Source of the DNA: Treponema sp.
Lineage (GTDB): Bacteria; Spirochaetota; Spirochaetia; Treponematales; Treponemataceae
Direction of reading: 5' to 3'
NCBI GenBank assembly: GCA_024402505.1
Contig: JAKSTP010000026.1
Coordinates: forward strand, 1 to 34,408
Length of the DNA: 34,408 bases
The translations under genes and the position numbers were made by a program. Positions 8,114 through 16,122 of this stretch are shown here, piece by piece (within the stretch, counting starts at the first letter, position 1; every line of letters starts with the position of its first letter). The notes under the pieces were generated by a model. It did no database searches. It was not told where the DNA came from and saw nothing but the letters and a program-made list of their open reading frames with translations.

Positions 8114-8614
8114 GCTGCATTTTTTCAAAAATTTCTTAATAAAATCCTTTGTTTCGGCTCCCTGCTGATTGGAAACTATTTTCAAGGATTTTAAATCAAC
8201 TACCACAAGTTTAAAACTACTCCATCCATGAAGCATAAACTTATAAGATTTTGAATATTTTATTTTCTTACATTTTTTCAGTACTTCTTCATCTGCATTG
8301 TCGGCAAAAACAATAACTGACACGTCGGAATTCCTGTGTCCATAATATGGAACAACGTCTTTCAATCCGTCTTCCCAGGCAAGTTTTGAAAGTTCATTAA
8401 GTTTTTCAAAAGAAAGATTCTCTTCGGCTGCAAAATAAATATGTTCAGAAGAATCAATGTCGGAAAGTTTTGCAGCATGAACTAAGAAATACTGTTCCAC
8501 ATGAGAAACAAATTTTGCCTCAGCTTTAAATGGAGGAAGAACATTCTCTGTAATGAGATCGTAATATTCCTTATAAGATGGAAGTAATTTTTCCAAAACC
8601 TCAGAAGATGTCAC
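8108..8614 (-). CDS. Uncharacterised 168-residue protein, second gene of an overlapping pair
   Basis: I do not recognise this family. The protein is soluble and mixed alpha/beta, with no signal peptide or membrane helix. Its C-terminal half alternates hydrophobic strands (VSVIVFADN, FKLVVVDLKS) with Lys-rich helices, and it ends in a basic FIKKFLKKCSL tail. The start codon overlaps the stop of the preceding gene as ATGA, so translational coupling is likely and the two products may act together. The coding pattern, overlap and lack of any competing frame support a real gene. Function unknown. Confidence 0.7.
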   Translation of the reverse strand: MTSSEVLEKLLPSYKEYYDLITENVLPPFKAEAKFVSHVEQYFLVHAAKLSDIDSSEHIYFAAEENLSFEKLNELSKLAWEDGLKDVVPYYGHRNSDVSVIVFADNADEEVLKKCKKIKYSKSYKFMLHGWSSFKLVVVDLKSLKIVSNQQGAETKDFIKKFLKKCSL

Positions 8615-9054
8615 TTTTCTGCCCCGGTTGTAGTTTTTGCTTTGTAAGCCTGCTGTGATTTTACAGATTTTCCAGGCAATTTTTCGGCTTTAGGTTTTTC
8701 TGGACACACTAAAATCGTGTCAGGAGATTTCTGCTTAATTTCTTCCAGTAAAAGCACCCCTGCCTTTGCACCAGGAACACTAATAACGGCAATTTCCTCA
8801 TCTTTTGAATTGTGAATTACAAGATTTTCTACAGGAAGGTCGCCGGAACCACAGCACATTTTAGCCGGAACCAATAACACTCTTCGATATGCACGGTAAA
8901 GATTTGAATATTTAATATAGTAGGTTTTTAATAATTTCTTGAAAAAAAGACAAGTCTCACCCACTCTGATTACACCGATTTCATGAGCTGACTTGTATTC
9001 CTGAGATAACGTCGTTGTTTCTTCTACAGAATTATCTATCGAGTAAAATTTCAT
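8611..9054 (-). CDS. Uncharacterised 147-residue protein, PH-like fold suspected
   Basis: The family was not identified. Residues about 25-95 hold a strand-rich stretch (IGVIRVGETCLFF, LKTYYIKYSNLYRAYRRV, CCGSGDLPVENLVI) that looks like a small PH-like or regulatory barrel. I have a general impression of similar short proteins in anaerobic Firmicutes and treponemes but cannot verify it. The C-terminal 35 residues are Lys/Pro-rich and probably disordered. No export signal is seen. It is the first gene of a two-gene operon with its own strong promoter (9100-9128). A perfect palindrome covers the predicted transcript start, and no Shine-Dalgarno precedes the ATG, so expression seems tightly regulated. 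Confidence 0.65.
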   Translation of the reverse strand: MKFYSIDNSVEETTTLSQEYKSAHEIGVIRVGETCLFFKKLLKTYYIKYSNLYRAYRRVLLVPAKMCCGSGDLPVENLVIHNSKDEEIAVISVPGAKAGVLLLEEIKQKSPDTILVCPEKPKAEKLPGKSVKSQQAYKAKTTTGAEK

Positions 9055-9068
9055 ATGAAAAATATTAA

Positions 9069-9093
9069 TGATACTCTATAAAATAGAGTATCA
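9069..9093. promoter_or_regulatory. Perfect 11-base palindrome at the transcription start of the 9054 gene
   Basis: The arms TGATACTCTAT (9069-9079) and ATAGAGTATCA (9083-9093) are perfectly complementary with a 3-base spacer. The right edge begins 6 bases after the -10 box, exactly where transcription should start. It is either an operator blocking initiation or a 5'-terminal mRNA hairpin covering most of the leader of about 40 bases. Confidence 0.65.
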
Positions 9094-9099
9094 CTTATC

Positions 9100-9128
9100 A
9101 TTATACTCCACATATTCAGATTCTGCAA
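9100..9128 (-). promoter_or_regulatory. Promoter of the 9054/8614 gene pair
   Basis: On the minus strand, TTGCAG (9128-9123), a 17-base spacer, and TATAAT (9105-9100) form a near-consensus vegetative promoter, followed directly by the palindrome at 9069-9093. Confidence 0.7.
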
Positions 9129-9168
9129 TAAGATTAAAAAATCACAGTTTGCCTTTTTTTCATAAAAA

Positions 9169-9198
9169 AAACCTCCGATCATAAAAGACCGGAGGTTT
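9169..9198 (-). terminator. Terminator at the end of the nine-gene uptake locus
   Basis: The arms AAACCTCCG (9169-9177) and CGGAGGTTT (9190-9198), extended by an ATC/GAC inner pair, are followed on the minus strand by a run of Ts. It lies 30 bases after the stop of the solute-binding lipoprotein gene and closes the locus. Confidence 0.88.
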
Positions 9199-9227
9199 CT
9201 ATCAGAAGTTTATCTGACTAACAAAAC

Positions 9228-10661
9228 TTAGCGGTTCTGTTCGTCGATAAGACCCTGGTAAGAAGCTTTCTGAGCTTCACAAGCTTCTACGTAAGAACCA
9301 CCCCATGGGTAGATTCCCCAGAATACGTTACCCCATTCGAGACCAGAGATCATACCGTGTTCGATTGGGTTTGGATTATCACGCATGTACTGGAGAGTTT
9401 CATCTACAGCACGTGTATCTTTAGCAAGTGAGTAGTATGATTCTTTCCAAGCATCTGGATCAGAGTAACCTGGTGTATCATCAGACCACAGATCGAATGC
9501 CATAGCGATTTTTTCTGCACGAGCGTCATCGTAACAACCTGGGATTACGTATACCCAGTCATCATGCATTGTGCAGTATTTTGTTGTAGCGTTTGGTCCG
9601 TATGGGAAACATACAAATCCCCATTCATCAGGATTGTCTGCCCAGTTAGACATCATGTACTGCTGTTCGAGACAGAAAGCGATTTCGCCGTTTACGAAAG
9701 CTGACATGAACCAGTCCCAGTTAGATCCTTCTGGCTGTGGTTTCTGGTAGAGAACACCCATCTGGTTGAGCCAGTTCATAGCTTCAACACATTTGTCATC
9801 GAGGAAGTTAAGAACGTATTTACCAGCAGCGTCTTTAGTGATAAGACGTCCACCGTTAGATTCGATAGCCATGTGACAGATGTAAGAAGTGTTGTGAGCC
9901 ATACCGTATGTATCAGGGATACCATCGTTATCAAGGTCACGAGTTGTAGCTTTCAGCATTTCTTCCCAAGCATCCCATGTCCATTCACCAGCAGCCTGGA
10001 GATCGTATGGTTTTTCTGGGTCGATACCAGCTTCTTTAAGAAGACGTTTGTTGAAGAACAAACCGTAGCGTGGCTCTGGAGCATCGAAGCGAACACCGTA
10101 AAGTGAGTTACCTTTAGTCATAAGGGCATTAACTTTCTGGTTCCATTTTGCAGCTGTCCAGTCTACAGATTTGATTTTGTTAAGATCGTAGAAGAGACCT
10201 GCTTTAAGACCAGCAGCGATTGAGCGGTTATCAGCGATGAATACGTAGTTTTCATCTCCACCAGTTGTACTGAAGTTAGCAACTGTTTCTGGGTGTGTTC
10301 CCCAGTCATCGATACCGTAGCGGTCAATGTCGAAGTTGTATTCATCCATAATGAACTGGTGCCAAGCTTTGTCAGCAGCATCACGTTCGTTAGCTGGTTC
10401 AGCAGACTGAGATCCGTCTGATGGGTTCCACCAGTCAGCAACCATGATTTTCATAGCTTCGAAATCATCGTAAGCTTTTTTTGTTACAGGGTTTGTGCGA
10501 ACCTTGTATCCTTCTTTAGCATACTCTTTAGCCTGAGCTTTGTGAGCAGCCTGTTCTTCTTTTGTCATGTTGCCTTTGTCTTTTCCGCCACATGATACAA
10601 GTGAAGCTACCATAAGAGCTGCAACAGCAGCAACAGCAGCTTTTTTTGTTCCTTTAAGCAT
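9228..10661 (-). CDS. Sugar ABC transporter solute-binding lipoprotein
   Basis: A 477-residue family 1-type extracellular solute-binding protein. From the ATG at 10661 it reads MLKGTKKAAV, then a hydrophobic stretch and lipobox SLVSC, so it is a lipoprotein. The start is fixed by GGAGG 5 bases upstream; ATGs at 10682 and 10673 have no ribosome site. The mature part has a typical two-lobe pattern: KIMVADWWNP after the linker, YGVRFDAPEPRYGLFFNKRLLKEAG, GEWTWDAWEEML, an EF-hand-like DLDNDGIPDTYG, and the aromatic-rich GNVFWGIYPWGG near the C-terminus, suited to stacking on sugars. It probably feeds the two permeases encoded just upstream (10847-12755). It has its own extended -10 promoter and a LacI-type operator, allowing extra production relative to the permeases. 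The bound glycan is unknown. Confidence 0.88.
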   Translation of the reverse strand: MLKGTKKAAVAAVAALMVASLVSCGGKDKGNMTKEEQAAHKAQAKEYAKEGYKVRTNPVTKKAYDDFEAMKIMVADWWNPSDGSQSAEPANERDAADKAWHQFIMDEYNFDIDRYGIDDWGTHPETVANFSTTGGDENYVFIADNRSIAAGLKAGLFYDLNKIKSVDWTAAKWNQKVNALMTKGNSLYGVRFDAPEPRYGLFFNKRLLKEAGIDPEKPYDLQAAGEWTWDAWEEMLKATTRDLDNDGIPDTYGMAHNTSYICHMAIESNGGRLITKDAAGKYVLNFLDDKCVEAMNWLNQMGVLYQKPQPEGSNWDWFMSAFVNGEIAFCLEQQYMMSNWADNPDEWGFVCFPYGPNATTKYCTMHDDWVYVIPGCYDDARAEKIAMAFDLWSDDTPGYSDPDAWKESYYSLAKDTRAVDETLQYMRDNPNPIEHGMISGLEWGNVFWGIYPWGGSYVEACEAQKASYQGLIDEQNR

Positions 10662-10737
10662 TTTTGCCTCCATTTTTTTCACAACATTTCTGTTGTTATT
10701 AACTAATCCATTTACGTTCTATAGGGTAAATCACCTA

Positions 10738-10770
10738 TTAAACGTTTTACTTCACGACTTTTTGCCGTGA
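10738..10770. promoter_or_regulatory. LacI-type operator and small hairpin in the leader of the solute-binding gene
   Basis: TTAAACGTTTTACT (10738-10751) is identical, on the opposite strand, to the operator at 6206-6219. Beside it, TCACG (10752-10756) and CGTGA (10766-10770) form a small hairpin. Both lie between the putative start (about 10771) and the gene, about 75-110 bases before the ATG, so a repressor here would act as a roadblock unless another promoter is used. Confidence 0.5.
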
Positions 10771-10777
10771 TTCTCAA

Positions 10778-10786
10778 ATTATAACA
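10778..10786 (-). promoter_or_regulatory. Extended -10 promoter of the solute-binding lipoprotein gene
   Basis: On the minus strand, TGTTATAAT (10786-10778) is a full extended -10 element. No good -35 lies 16-18 bases upstream. It sits in the 185-base gap after the permease gene and would give the last gene of the locus its own transcript. Confidence 0.45.
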
Positions 10787-10846
10787 CAGCTTTTAAAATC
10801 TTGCATAACAAAATATTTTAAAAACTGTGATATTTTTTTAGGTTTT

Positions 10847-11839
10847 TTACATTTTCACACCAGTTGAAGAAAGACTTTCAACAAACAGGTTCTGTGCAAA
10901 CAGATAAAGAATGATCAATGGCAGAATTGCAAGCATTACACCTGTAGCATTGATAGCATTCTGGTAACCTGTTGTAACAGAAACATATCCGTAAACTTCC
11001 TTCATATACTGAGCAAACTTATCTGCAAGAGATGAAACTGCTACAGACAGAAGTTTAATCTTACCCAGGAACAGCTGTGTGTAGAAACTGTCTGTCCACT
11101 GCCATACGAATGAGAACAGGAAACATGAAACCAGAATTGGTTTTGCTCCAGGAACCATGATTCGTACGAAAGTTTTGAAAGGACCACATCCGTCTACATA
11201 GGCAGCTTCTTCCAGTTCAAAAGGAAATCCCATGAAGTACTGGCGGATCATAAAGATGTACAATCCGTCCTTAAGTCCCATACATGTAAGTGACATAAGG
11301 ATGTAAGGTGTCATTGTATTTCGCAGGTTCAATGTTGTAATACCCAGAATATTGAAGAATCGGAAGTGCAGGAACAATGATGTAGAAATAGTCTGAGGTG
11401 GAATAACAATAACCAGAATAACACAGAAGAACCAGAATCGTTTCAATGGGAAATCGAATCGTGAGAAACCGTATCCAACAAGAGCACAAGTTGAAACCTG
11501 AAGAACAGAAACCAGTGTTGAAACCCAGATTGTGTTCCAAAGTGAAGTTTTGTAGTTCATAATAGTTGCAGTAATCTTGTAACTAAGTGTTGAAAAGTTC
11601 TTTGGCAAAACAATGATAGTAGTGTCATAAAGATCTTTTTCGGCCATAAAACTGATTGACAGTTTGTTCAGAATAGGCTGCAGAATAAGGAAGCACATAC
11701 CAAACAGAAGAATGGCGCGGAAAATTGATACGATATACTTTTTGATGGTTTCTTTAAGTAGGATACCATCGGAAGCTTCATTTCGTTCCCAGAATGTCTG
11801 ATGATTAGGATTGGCTGGAGCCTTATTTTTCTTAGTCAT
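10847..11839 (-). CDS. Carbohydrate ABC transporter permease (MalG/AraQ type)
   Basis: A 330-residue inner-membrane permease with a long cytosolic N-terminus (about 45 residues) and six predicted helices. The ATP-binding-subunit docking loop EEAAYVDGCGPFKTFVRIMVPGAKP is present, with the family EAA...G......P spacing. The chosen start (ATG at 11839) has AAGGTGG about 9 bases upstream and overlaps the preceding permease stop by 8 bases; a longer reading from 11881 adds a non-conserved stretch. It pairs with the permease at 11832-12755 as a MalF/MalG-like heterodimer. No ATPase gene is in the locus, so it must use a shared MsmX/UgpC-type ATPase encoded elsewhere. Confidence 0.9.
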   Translation of the reverse strand: MTKKNKAPANPNHQTFWERNEASDGILLKETIKKYIVSIFRAILLFGMCFLILQPILNKLSISFMAEKDLYDTTIIVLPKNFSTLSYKITATIMNYKTSLWNTIWVSTLVSVLQVSTCALVGYGFSRFDFPLKRFWFFCVILVIVIPPQTISTSLFLHFRFFNILGITTLNLRNTMTPYILMSLTCMGLKDGLYIFMIRQYFMGFPFELEEAAYVDGCGPFKTFVRIMVPGAKPILVSCFLFSFVWQWTDSFYTQLFLGKIKLLSVAVSSLADKFAQYMKEVYGYVSVTTGYQNAINATGVMLAILPLIILYLFAQNLFVESLSSTGVKM

Positions 11840-12755
11840 AATTGTATACCACCTTAGAAATGATAAATGAAGAAATACCAATCAAAGCAAGAACAACGCC
11901 GAAGTAAATCCATGCCATTGCAGAACTGAATCCGTATTCAACCAGCATGATCATAGTATTTTTTACTTTTTCCATAACTTCGTTGTCAGTTTTTGTAAAG
12001 AAGTCGATAATTGTGTAAACCCAGCATACAAGCATAAGAGGAGATACCATTGGAACTGTAATTTTCCAAAGGCTTTCCCATGCTGTACATCCTTCCATAT
12101 CAGCAGCTTCATACATACTTGGAGAAATATTCTGAAGACCAGAAAGGAAGATGATAATCTGGATACCGGAAGCCATGGCAACTTCATAAATCTGATCGAT
12201 GATTTCAAAGAGTTTATTGAAAACTTTGGTACTTACACCACCTACCCCGGCAGTATCAGAAACAAGAATCTTCTTAATAACATCAGTAATTGTATTTGCT
12301 GTACCCTGCTCTTCAATTGTTGATTTAAGGTTTGCAAGCAACGAGTTATTGTATTCAAGACCAACAAGAACACCTGAAGAAAGAATAACTGCCAGGAAGA
12401 AGATGGAACGAACAAGAGCACGTCCCTTAAACTTCTGGTTCAAAATCAAGGCAACAAAGAAACTGAATACGATTGTAGCAAGTGATCGGAAGAACATTGT
12501 TGAAATTCCGGTTACAAGCATTGTGTTGAATTCAGGGTCAATTGTAAAAGCTTTGATGTAGTTAGCCATATGGTTAGGTGTAAGCACGAAACCATTTCGT
12601 GTAAGTTCAACTGTACATAAAGACATGTAGAATGAATCATACAATGGCTTAATCATAAAGAATATAAATCCAATGATGAAAGGACTGATAAAGGCGTATC
12701 CGTAGAAAGCACGTCGTCCTGCCAATCCTACCTGTTTTTTCATCTTAAATTTCAT
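11832..12755 (-). CDS. Carbohydrate ABC transporter permease (MalF/UgpA type)
   Basis: A 307-residue inner-membrane permease, the likely partner of the one encoded directly downstream. The N-terminus (LAGRRAFYGYAFISPFIIGF) is typical of MalF-like sugar permeases. The docking loop YEAADMEGCTAWESLWKITVPMVSP is intact. An extracytoplasmic insert of about 60 residues (around 135-195) lies between helices; MalF-type permeases often carry such an insert to touch the binding protein. Its ATG shares one base with the stop of the DUF5696 gene (TAATG), so the two are translationally coupled, which argues that the DUF5696 protein works with this importer. Confidence 0.9.
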   Translation of the reverse strand: MKFKMKKQVGLAGRRAFYGYAFISPFIIGFIFFMIKPLYDSFYMSLCTVELTRNGFVLTPNHMANYIKAFTIDPEFNTMLVTGISTMFFRSLATIVFSFFVALILNQKFKGRALVRSIFFLAVILSSGVLVGLEYNNSLLANLKSTIEEQGTANTITDVIKKILVSDTAGVGGVSTKVFNKLFEIIDQIYEVAMASGIQIIIFLSGLQNISPSMYEAADMEGCTAWESLWKITVPMVSPLMLVCWVYTIIDFFTKTDNEVMEKVKNTMIMLVEYGFSSAMAWIYFGVVLALIGISSFIISKVVYNYD

Positions 12756-15418
12756 TATCGGGCCTCCATAACTTTGAAGTCACGGCTTGGAAGTTTAACA
12801 CCGTCATCTGTTACATAATCAACGTAGCCAAAGTTTACAAGAACTTTAACACCGTTTTCGTATGTTGTTTCTGTAACCTGATCAGACAGATATCTGTGGT
12901 TTGAAATACGTGCATTAGCAACTTTTGCCATCTTCTGGTTGTAATCTTTATAGATTTCTTCCATCTGAGGCTTCCATGTTTCATAGCAAGAAGCGTAGTA
13001 TTCAGTATATTTTGTTTCCTGAAGAGCCTTTTCAGATTCTCCGATGAAACAGAAGTACAAACCTGCACCACCTTCTGCAGCTTCAAGAATTACCTGTTTA
13101 GATTCAGGAGCGTTATTTACAGCAATACCTGTAAAGTTTACGTTTCCGTGAAGTGCAATCTGATAGAATGGAACATGTTTATCGAGGATTGAATAGTCAT
13201 TTCCGTGGAAAATCATGTTAGTAACAATATCTGCCTGTTTTACAGCATAATCATTACCTGCATTAATCATAACACCAAGCCCAGCTTTCTTTGCATCTTC
13301 CATAGATGCAACCTGATTCTTAGCATTCTGAGCACGTGATACTTTGGCTTTAGAGTTGTAGTCACCACCAAGCTTATAACCACTGTCGCGGTAAGAAACA
13401 CCGTCAAGCTTGTATTTTGATGCATACTTTGTAAGATTTGCAGCCATCTGATCTGAAACTTTTGATTTCAGCATGTAGTAGGTTTCATAATCTTCTTCTT
13501 TACCAAAAGTAACCTGAGAGAATTCTGGGATTTCCATAATCTTGTTATTTGTCATACGTGCTGTAGAACGGTAACGACTGAATCCGTCTGTCCAGTCTGA
13601 GCGGTATGCAAACTGAACTGTACCATCAAGGTAAAGTTTTGCATCAATGTCGGCAGCTTTTGCAACCAGTTTCTTGAAACCGCTCTTTCCACCAAGTTTA
13701 TTGATAAGCTTGAATTTTGAAAGCATTGTCTGACGAACACCTTCATTGAAGAAACCTGAAAGTTTAATGTAACAATCTTTGATTCCCATATTGTCAATTT
13801 CAGTAATCATATCTGAAGCTTCGCTGTAAGTTGTAAGCTTATATGGAAGAGTTTTTGGCATACCCATGTACTGCTGAACTTTTTCAATGGCACCAACAAT
13901 TTCTACTGCACAAGGTGTACCTTTGTTTTTCAAAGTAGCTTTATCATCAAAGAGGTAAGTTCTGTAAAGTTTTGCCATTGATGAATAGTCTGGTTCATCA
14001 GAGAAAGAGTAAACCTGTTTAATTGATTCACCTTCCGGCAGGTATTTTTCGAAAGCCATCTGACTTGACTGGTTACGTTCAGAAGCTTCAAAAAGTTCAG
14101 AATGAAGAAGACGGTATTCAAAGTTTACATAGTTGTAATTGCTCATTTTTCCTGAAATATCAGCATTTACACCAGCATACTGTGAACCACTTTCGATAAT
14201 TGAAATGAAGCTTGAATCACCGTTTGCAGCACCAATTACAGGGAAAGCTGTACGTGTTTCTGTAACAACAGCTTTACGTGACTGACCGTAGTCCCAACCG
14301 TAAACATCGGCATAATATGAATTCTGACGAACTTTTCCGTTGTTGAAGTTGATGATACTTCCGCTTCCTTCTGGAACAAAAAGGAATCCTTCATCGTCAA
14401 GTCCACCAGCTCCAAAGTATGGAAGAACAGTGAGCTTAACAATTGGATAATCTGTTTTGTAAGAAATTCTGTCGAATGGGATTTCAACATTAAGATTTTT
14501 TTTATCAAGAGAATAAATAACAGTTACGTTGAAACCTGGAACAACTTTTTCTTTGGCACCGGCATACATTTCAAGGTCTTTTTCATACATTTCTTTTGTA
14601 TAGCCACTGTCTTTGAAAAGTTTTTCTACTTCGGCTTTACGGAATTCCTGAGTTTTTTCACTGATAACATAAATGTTTTCTTCGGCAAGCATAGGATACT
14701 GCTGGAGCAAAGCATTTTTGTCATCAGATTTAAGGAGCTTATTAATATCGTATTTACGATAGCTTGAAGTGATAGTACGCTGATCTTTTTTTGACATATC
14801 TTTGATGTATTCATTCATCTTTTCTTCAGTACATGCCATTGGAATCTGGTAAGTGCGTTTAATATCACCAACTGAGTAAGTTACTTCAATAGATTTAGAA
14901 AGAGTCTTAATTTTGTAAGCATTCTTTTCTACAGAATAACTGAAGAAGTCGTAGCTGGTTTCAACACCGTTGATTGTAGAATATTTCAGCATGAAAGGTG
15001 ATTTCATGTTGTTCTTTTCTGCAGGAAGAGCTTTTGCATCAGCATCTGCACCAACTGGATTTGAATACCAAACATGACCGTTAGACTTCTGAGTAAGCTT
15101 AAACTGTGTTGTTTCAGGATCAAGTTCCATGCGCAGATATTCGTTTTCGATTACCTGTGTTTTCAGAGTTCCTTCTTCATATGTGTAGTTTTCAAGAATT
15201 GTGTCTACTGTTTTACCGGCTTCAAAAAGTCTGAATCCGATATATGTAATGAAGCCAAGAATTACAACCCAAATTCCAAGCATTACGTAGAATTTTACGC
15301 CAGGCTTGTGGAATTCAATTTTTTTTGTCTTCATTGGCTTTGGCCGGCCGATGTAGTTAGGATCAACAGGCTTTTTAGATTTCTTTTCTTTCTTGATTTT
15401 TTCTTTCTTTTCTTTCAT
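12755..15418 (-). CDS. Membrane-anchored DUF5696 protein, glycosidase-like
   Basis: An 887-residue protein starting at the ATG with CAGGAG about 8 bases upstream (15418); a longer reading would need a TTG start. Layout: a Lys-rich cytosolic N-terminus (1-40), one membrane helix (about 43-65), a beta-rich domain (about 75-480) beginning YLRMELDPETTQF, a TIM-barrel-like region (about 505-800), and a small C-terminal beta domain ending in VLVNFGYVDYVTDDGVKLP. Barrel strands end in acidic residues, such as LYLDGT (Asp about 598) and LDGVSYRD (Asp about 673 and 679), as in retaining glycosidases of the GH31/GH36/GH101 kind. I recall such proteins as DUF5696 in sugar-transport loci of Firmicutes, with no defined activity. 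The catalytic role is inference from the fold pattern and context. It faces the periplasm or cell surface. Confidence 0.7.
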   Translation of the reverse strand: MKEKKEKIKKEKKSKKPVDPNYIGRPKPMKTKKIEFHKPGVKFYVMLGIWVVILGFITYIGFRLFEAGKTVDTILENYTYEEGTLKTQVIENEYLRMELDPETTQFKLTQKSNGHVWYSNPVGADADAKALPAEKNNMKSPFMLKYSTINGVETSYDFFSYSVEKNAYKIKTLSKSIEVTYSVGDIKRTYQIPMACTEEKMNEYIKDMSKKDQRTITSSYRKYDINKLLKSDDKNALLQQYPMLAEENIYVISEKTQEFRKAEVEKLFKDSGYTKEMYEKDLEMYAGAKEKVVPGFNVTVIYSLDKKNLNVEIPFDRISYKTDYPIVKLTVLPYFGAGGLDDEGFLFVPEGSGSIINFNNGKVRQNSYYADVYGWDYGQSRKAVVTETRTAFPVIGAANGDSSFISIIESGSQYAGVNADISGKMSNYNYVNFEYRLLHSELFEASERNQSSQMAFEKYLPEGESIKQVYSFSDEPDYSSMAKLYRTYLFDDKATLKNKGTPCAVEIVGAIEKVQQYMGMPKTLPYKLTTYSEASDMITEIDNMGIKDCYIKLSGFFNEGVRQTMLSKFKLINKLGGKSGFKKLVAKAADIDAKLYLDGTVQFAYRSDWTDGFSRYRSTARMTNNKIMEIPEFSQVTFGKEEDYETYYMLKSKVSDQMAANLTKYASKYKLDGVSYRDSGYKLGGDYNSKAKVSRAQNAKNQVASMEDAKKAGLGVMINAGNDYAVKQADIVTNMIFHGNDYSILDKHVPFYQIALHGNVNFTGIAVNNAPESKQVILEAAEGGAGLYFCFIGESEKALQETKYTEYYASCYETWKPQMEEIYKDYNQKMAKVANARISNHRYLSDQVTETTYENGVKVLVNFGYVDYVTDDGVKLPSRDFKVMEAR

Positions 15419-15438
15419 CTTTTTCTCCTGTTGAAGCA

Positions 15439-16122
15439 TCAATATAGCCTGAACATTACTTCTTTACCCAGTGATACAAAGTAAGAAACACCCTGTGAAA
15501 TCATACTGAAGAACAGAAGCATAATGAAAACGAAAACCAGCATAGCGAAAATGGTAAAGAACAAGAACAACAATGTTTTTCCGGCTCCGTATGCGTGAAT
15601 CATCATCATAGCCATAAAGATAAGGATAACTACCCAACCAATTGAAATATTGTCAAATACCCAATAGAAGGCACCTTCTTCACGAGTAAAGAAGTTTGAC
15701 AAAATAATCATAGGAATCTGAATGAGTGGATAAGGTGTAAGTGCATAGGCTGTACCTTTATAGATATCGCCAAGGCGTCCTTTTCCATCAAAAAGAGTTG
15801 TTGTACCCCAGTTACAGATACAGAAAATTGCAAGTGGAAGCAGGATTGTAGCACATTCCATGAAAATGTTTACTTCTTCCCAGTTTACGTTCAGGAACAG
15901 GAAGTTGGTGAACTGAAGCTTCCAGATGTGAGTCAGAAGACTGAGGATTACAATAAAGTTTGCGGCTGCATAAGATCCGCGTTTTGCATGAATAAGATCC
16001 CAGAATCCGTCTGCAGGATGGAAAATTACATACAAAGAATATTTAAGAGTCTGTCCGAAACGAACATAAGTTTCTTTTTCGGCAAATTTGTGAAGTCGTC
16101 TGGTGATAAAATTACTCTTCAT
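15439..16122 (-). CDS. YIP1-family integral membrane protein
   Basis: A 227-residue protein with five to six membrane helices and short loops, matching the bacterial YIP1 domain (PF04893): the HPADGFWDLIHAKRGS entry motif, the mid-helix stretch NWGTTTLFDGKGRLGDIYKGTAYALTPY and a YP-rich turn are characteristic. Bacterial YIP1 proteins have no settled function; they recur in sugar-uptake loci, where a role in assembling or spacing membrane complexes is imaginable. The start has AAAGGAG about 7 bases upstream and overlaps the NHL/TPR gene by 11 bases. The downstream DUF5696 gene starts 20 bases after its stop. Expression as a block with these two membrane-anchored proteins suggests a joint complex. 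Confidence 0.8.
   Translation of the reverse strand: MKSNFITRRLHKFAEKETYVRFGQTLKYSLYVIFHPADGFWDLIHAKRGSYAAANFIVILSLLTHIWKLQFTNFLFLNVNWEEVNIFMECATILLPLAIFCICNWGTTTLFDGKGRLGDIYKGTAYALTPYPLIQIPMIILSNFFTREEGAFYWVFDNISIGWVVILIFMAMMMIHAYGAGKTLLFLFFTIFAMLVFVFIMLLFFSMISQGVSYFVSLGKEVMFRLY

Noticed and set aside
15419..15442. Longer start for the DUF5696 protein at 15442
   Set aside because: It would require a TTG start, while the ATG at 15418 has CAGGAG at good spacing.
15074..15484. 136-residue open frame on the plus strand opposite the DUF5696 gene
   Set aside because: It is a Phe/Leu-rich antisense shadow, lacks a ribosome site and lies wholly against a well-supported coding region.
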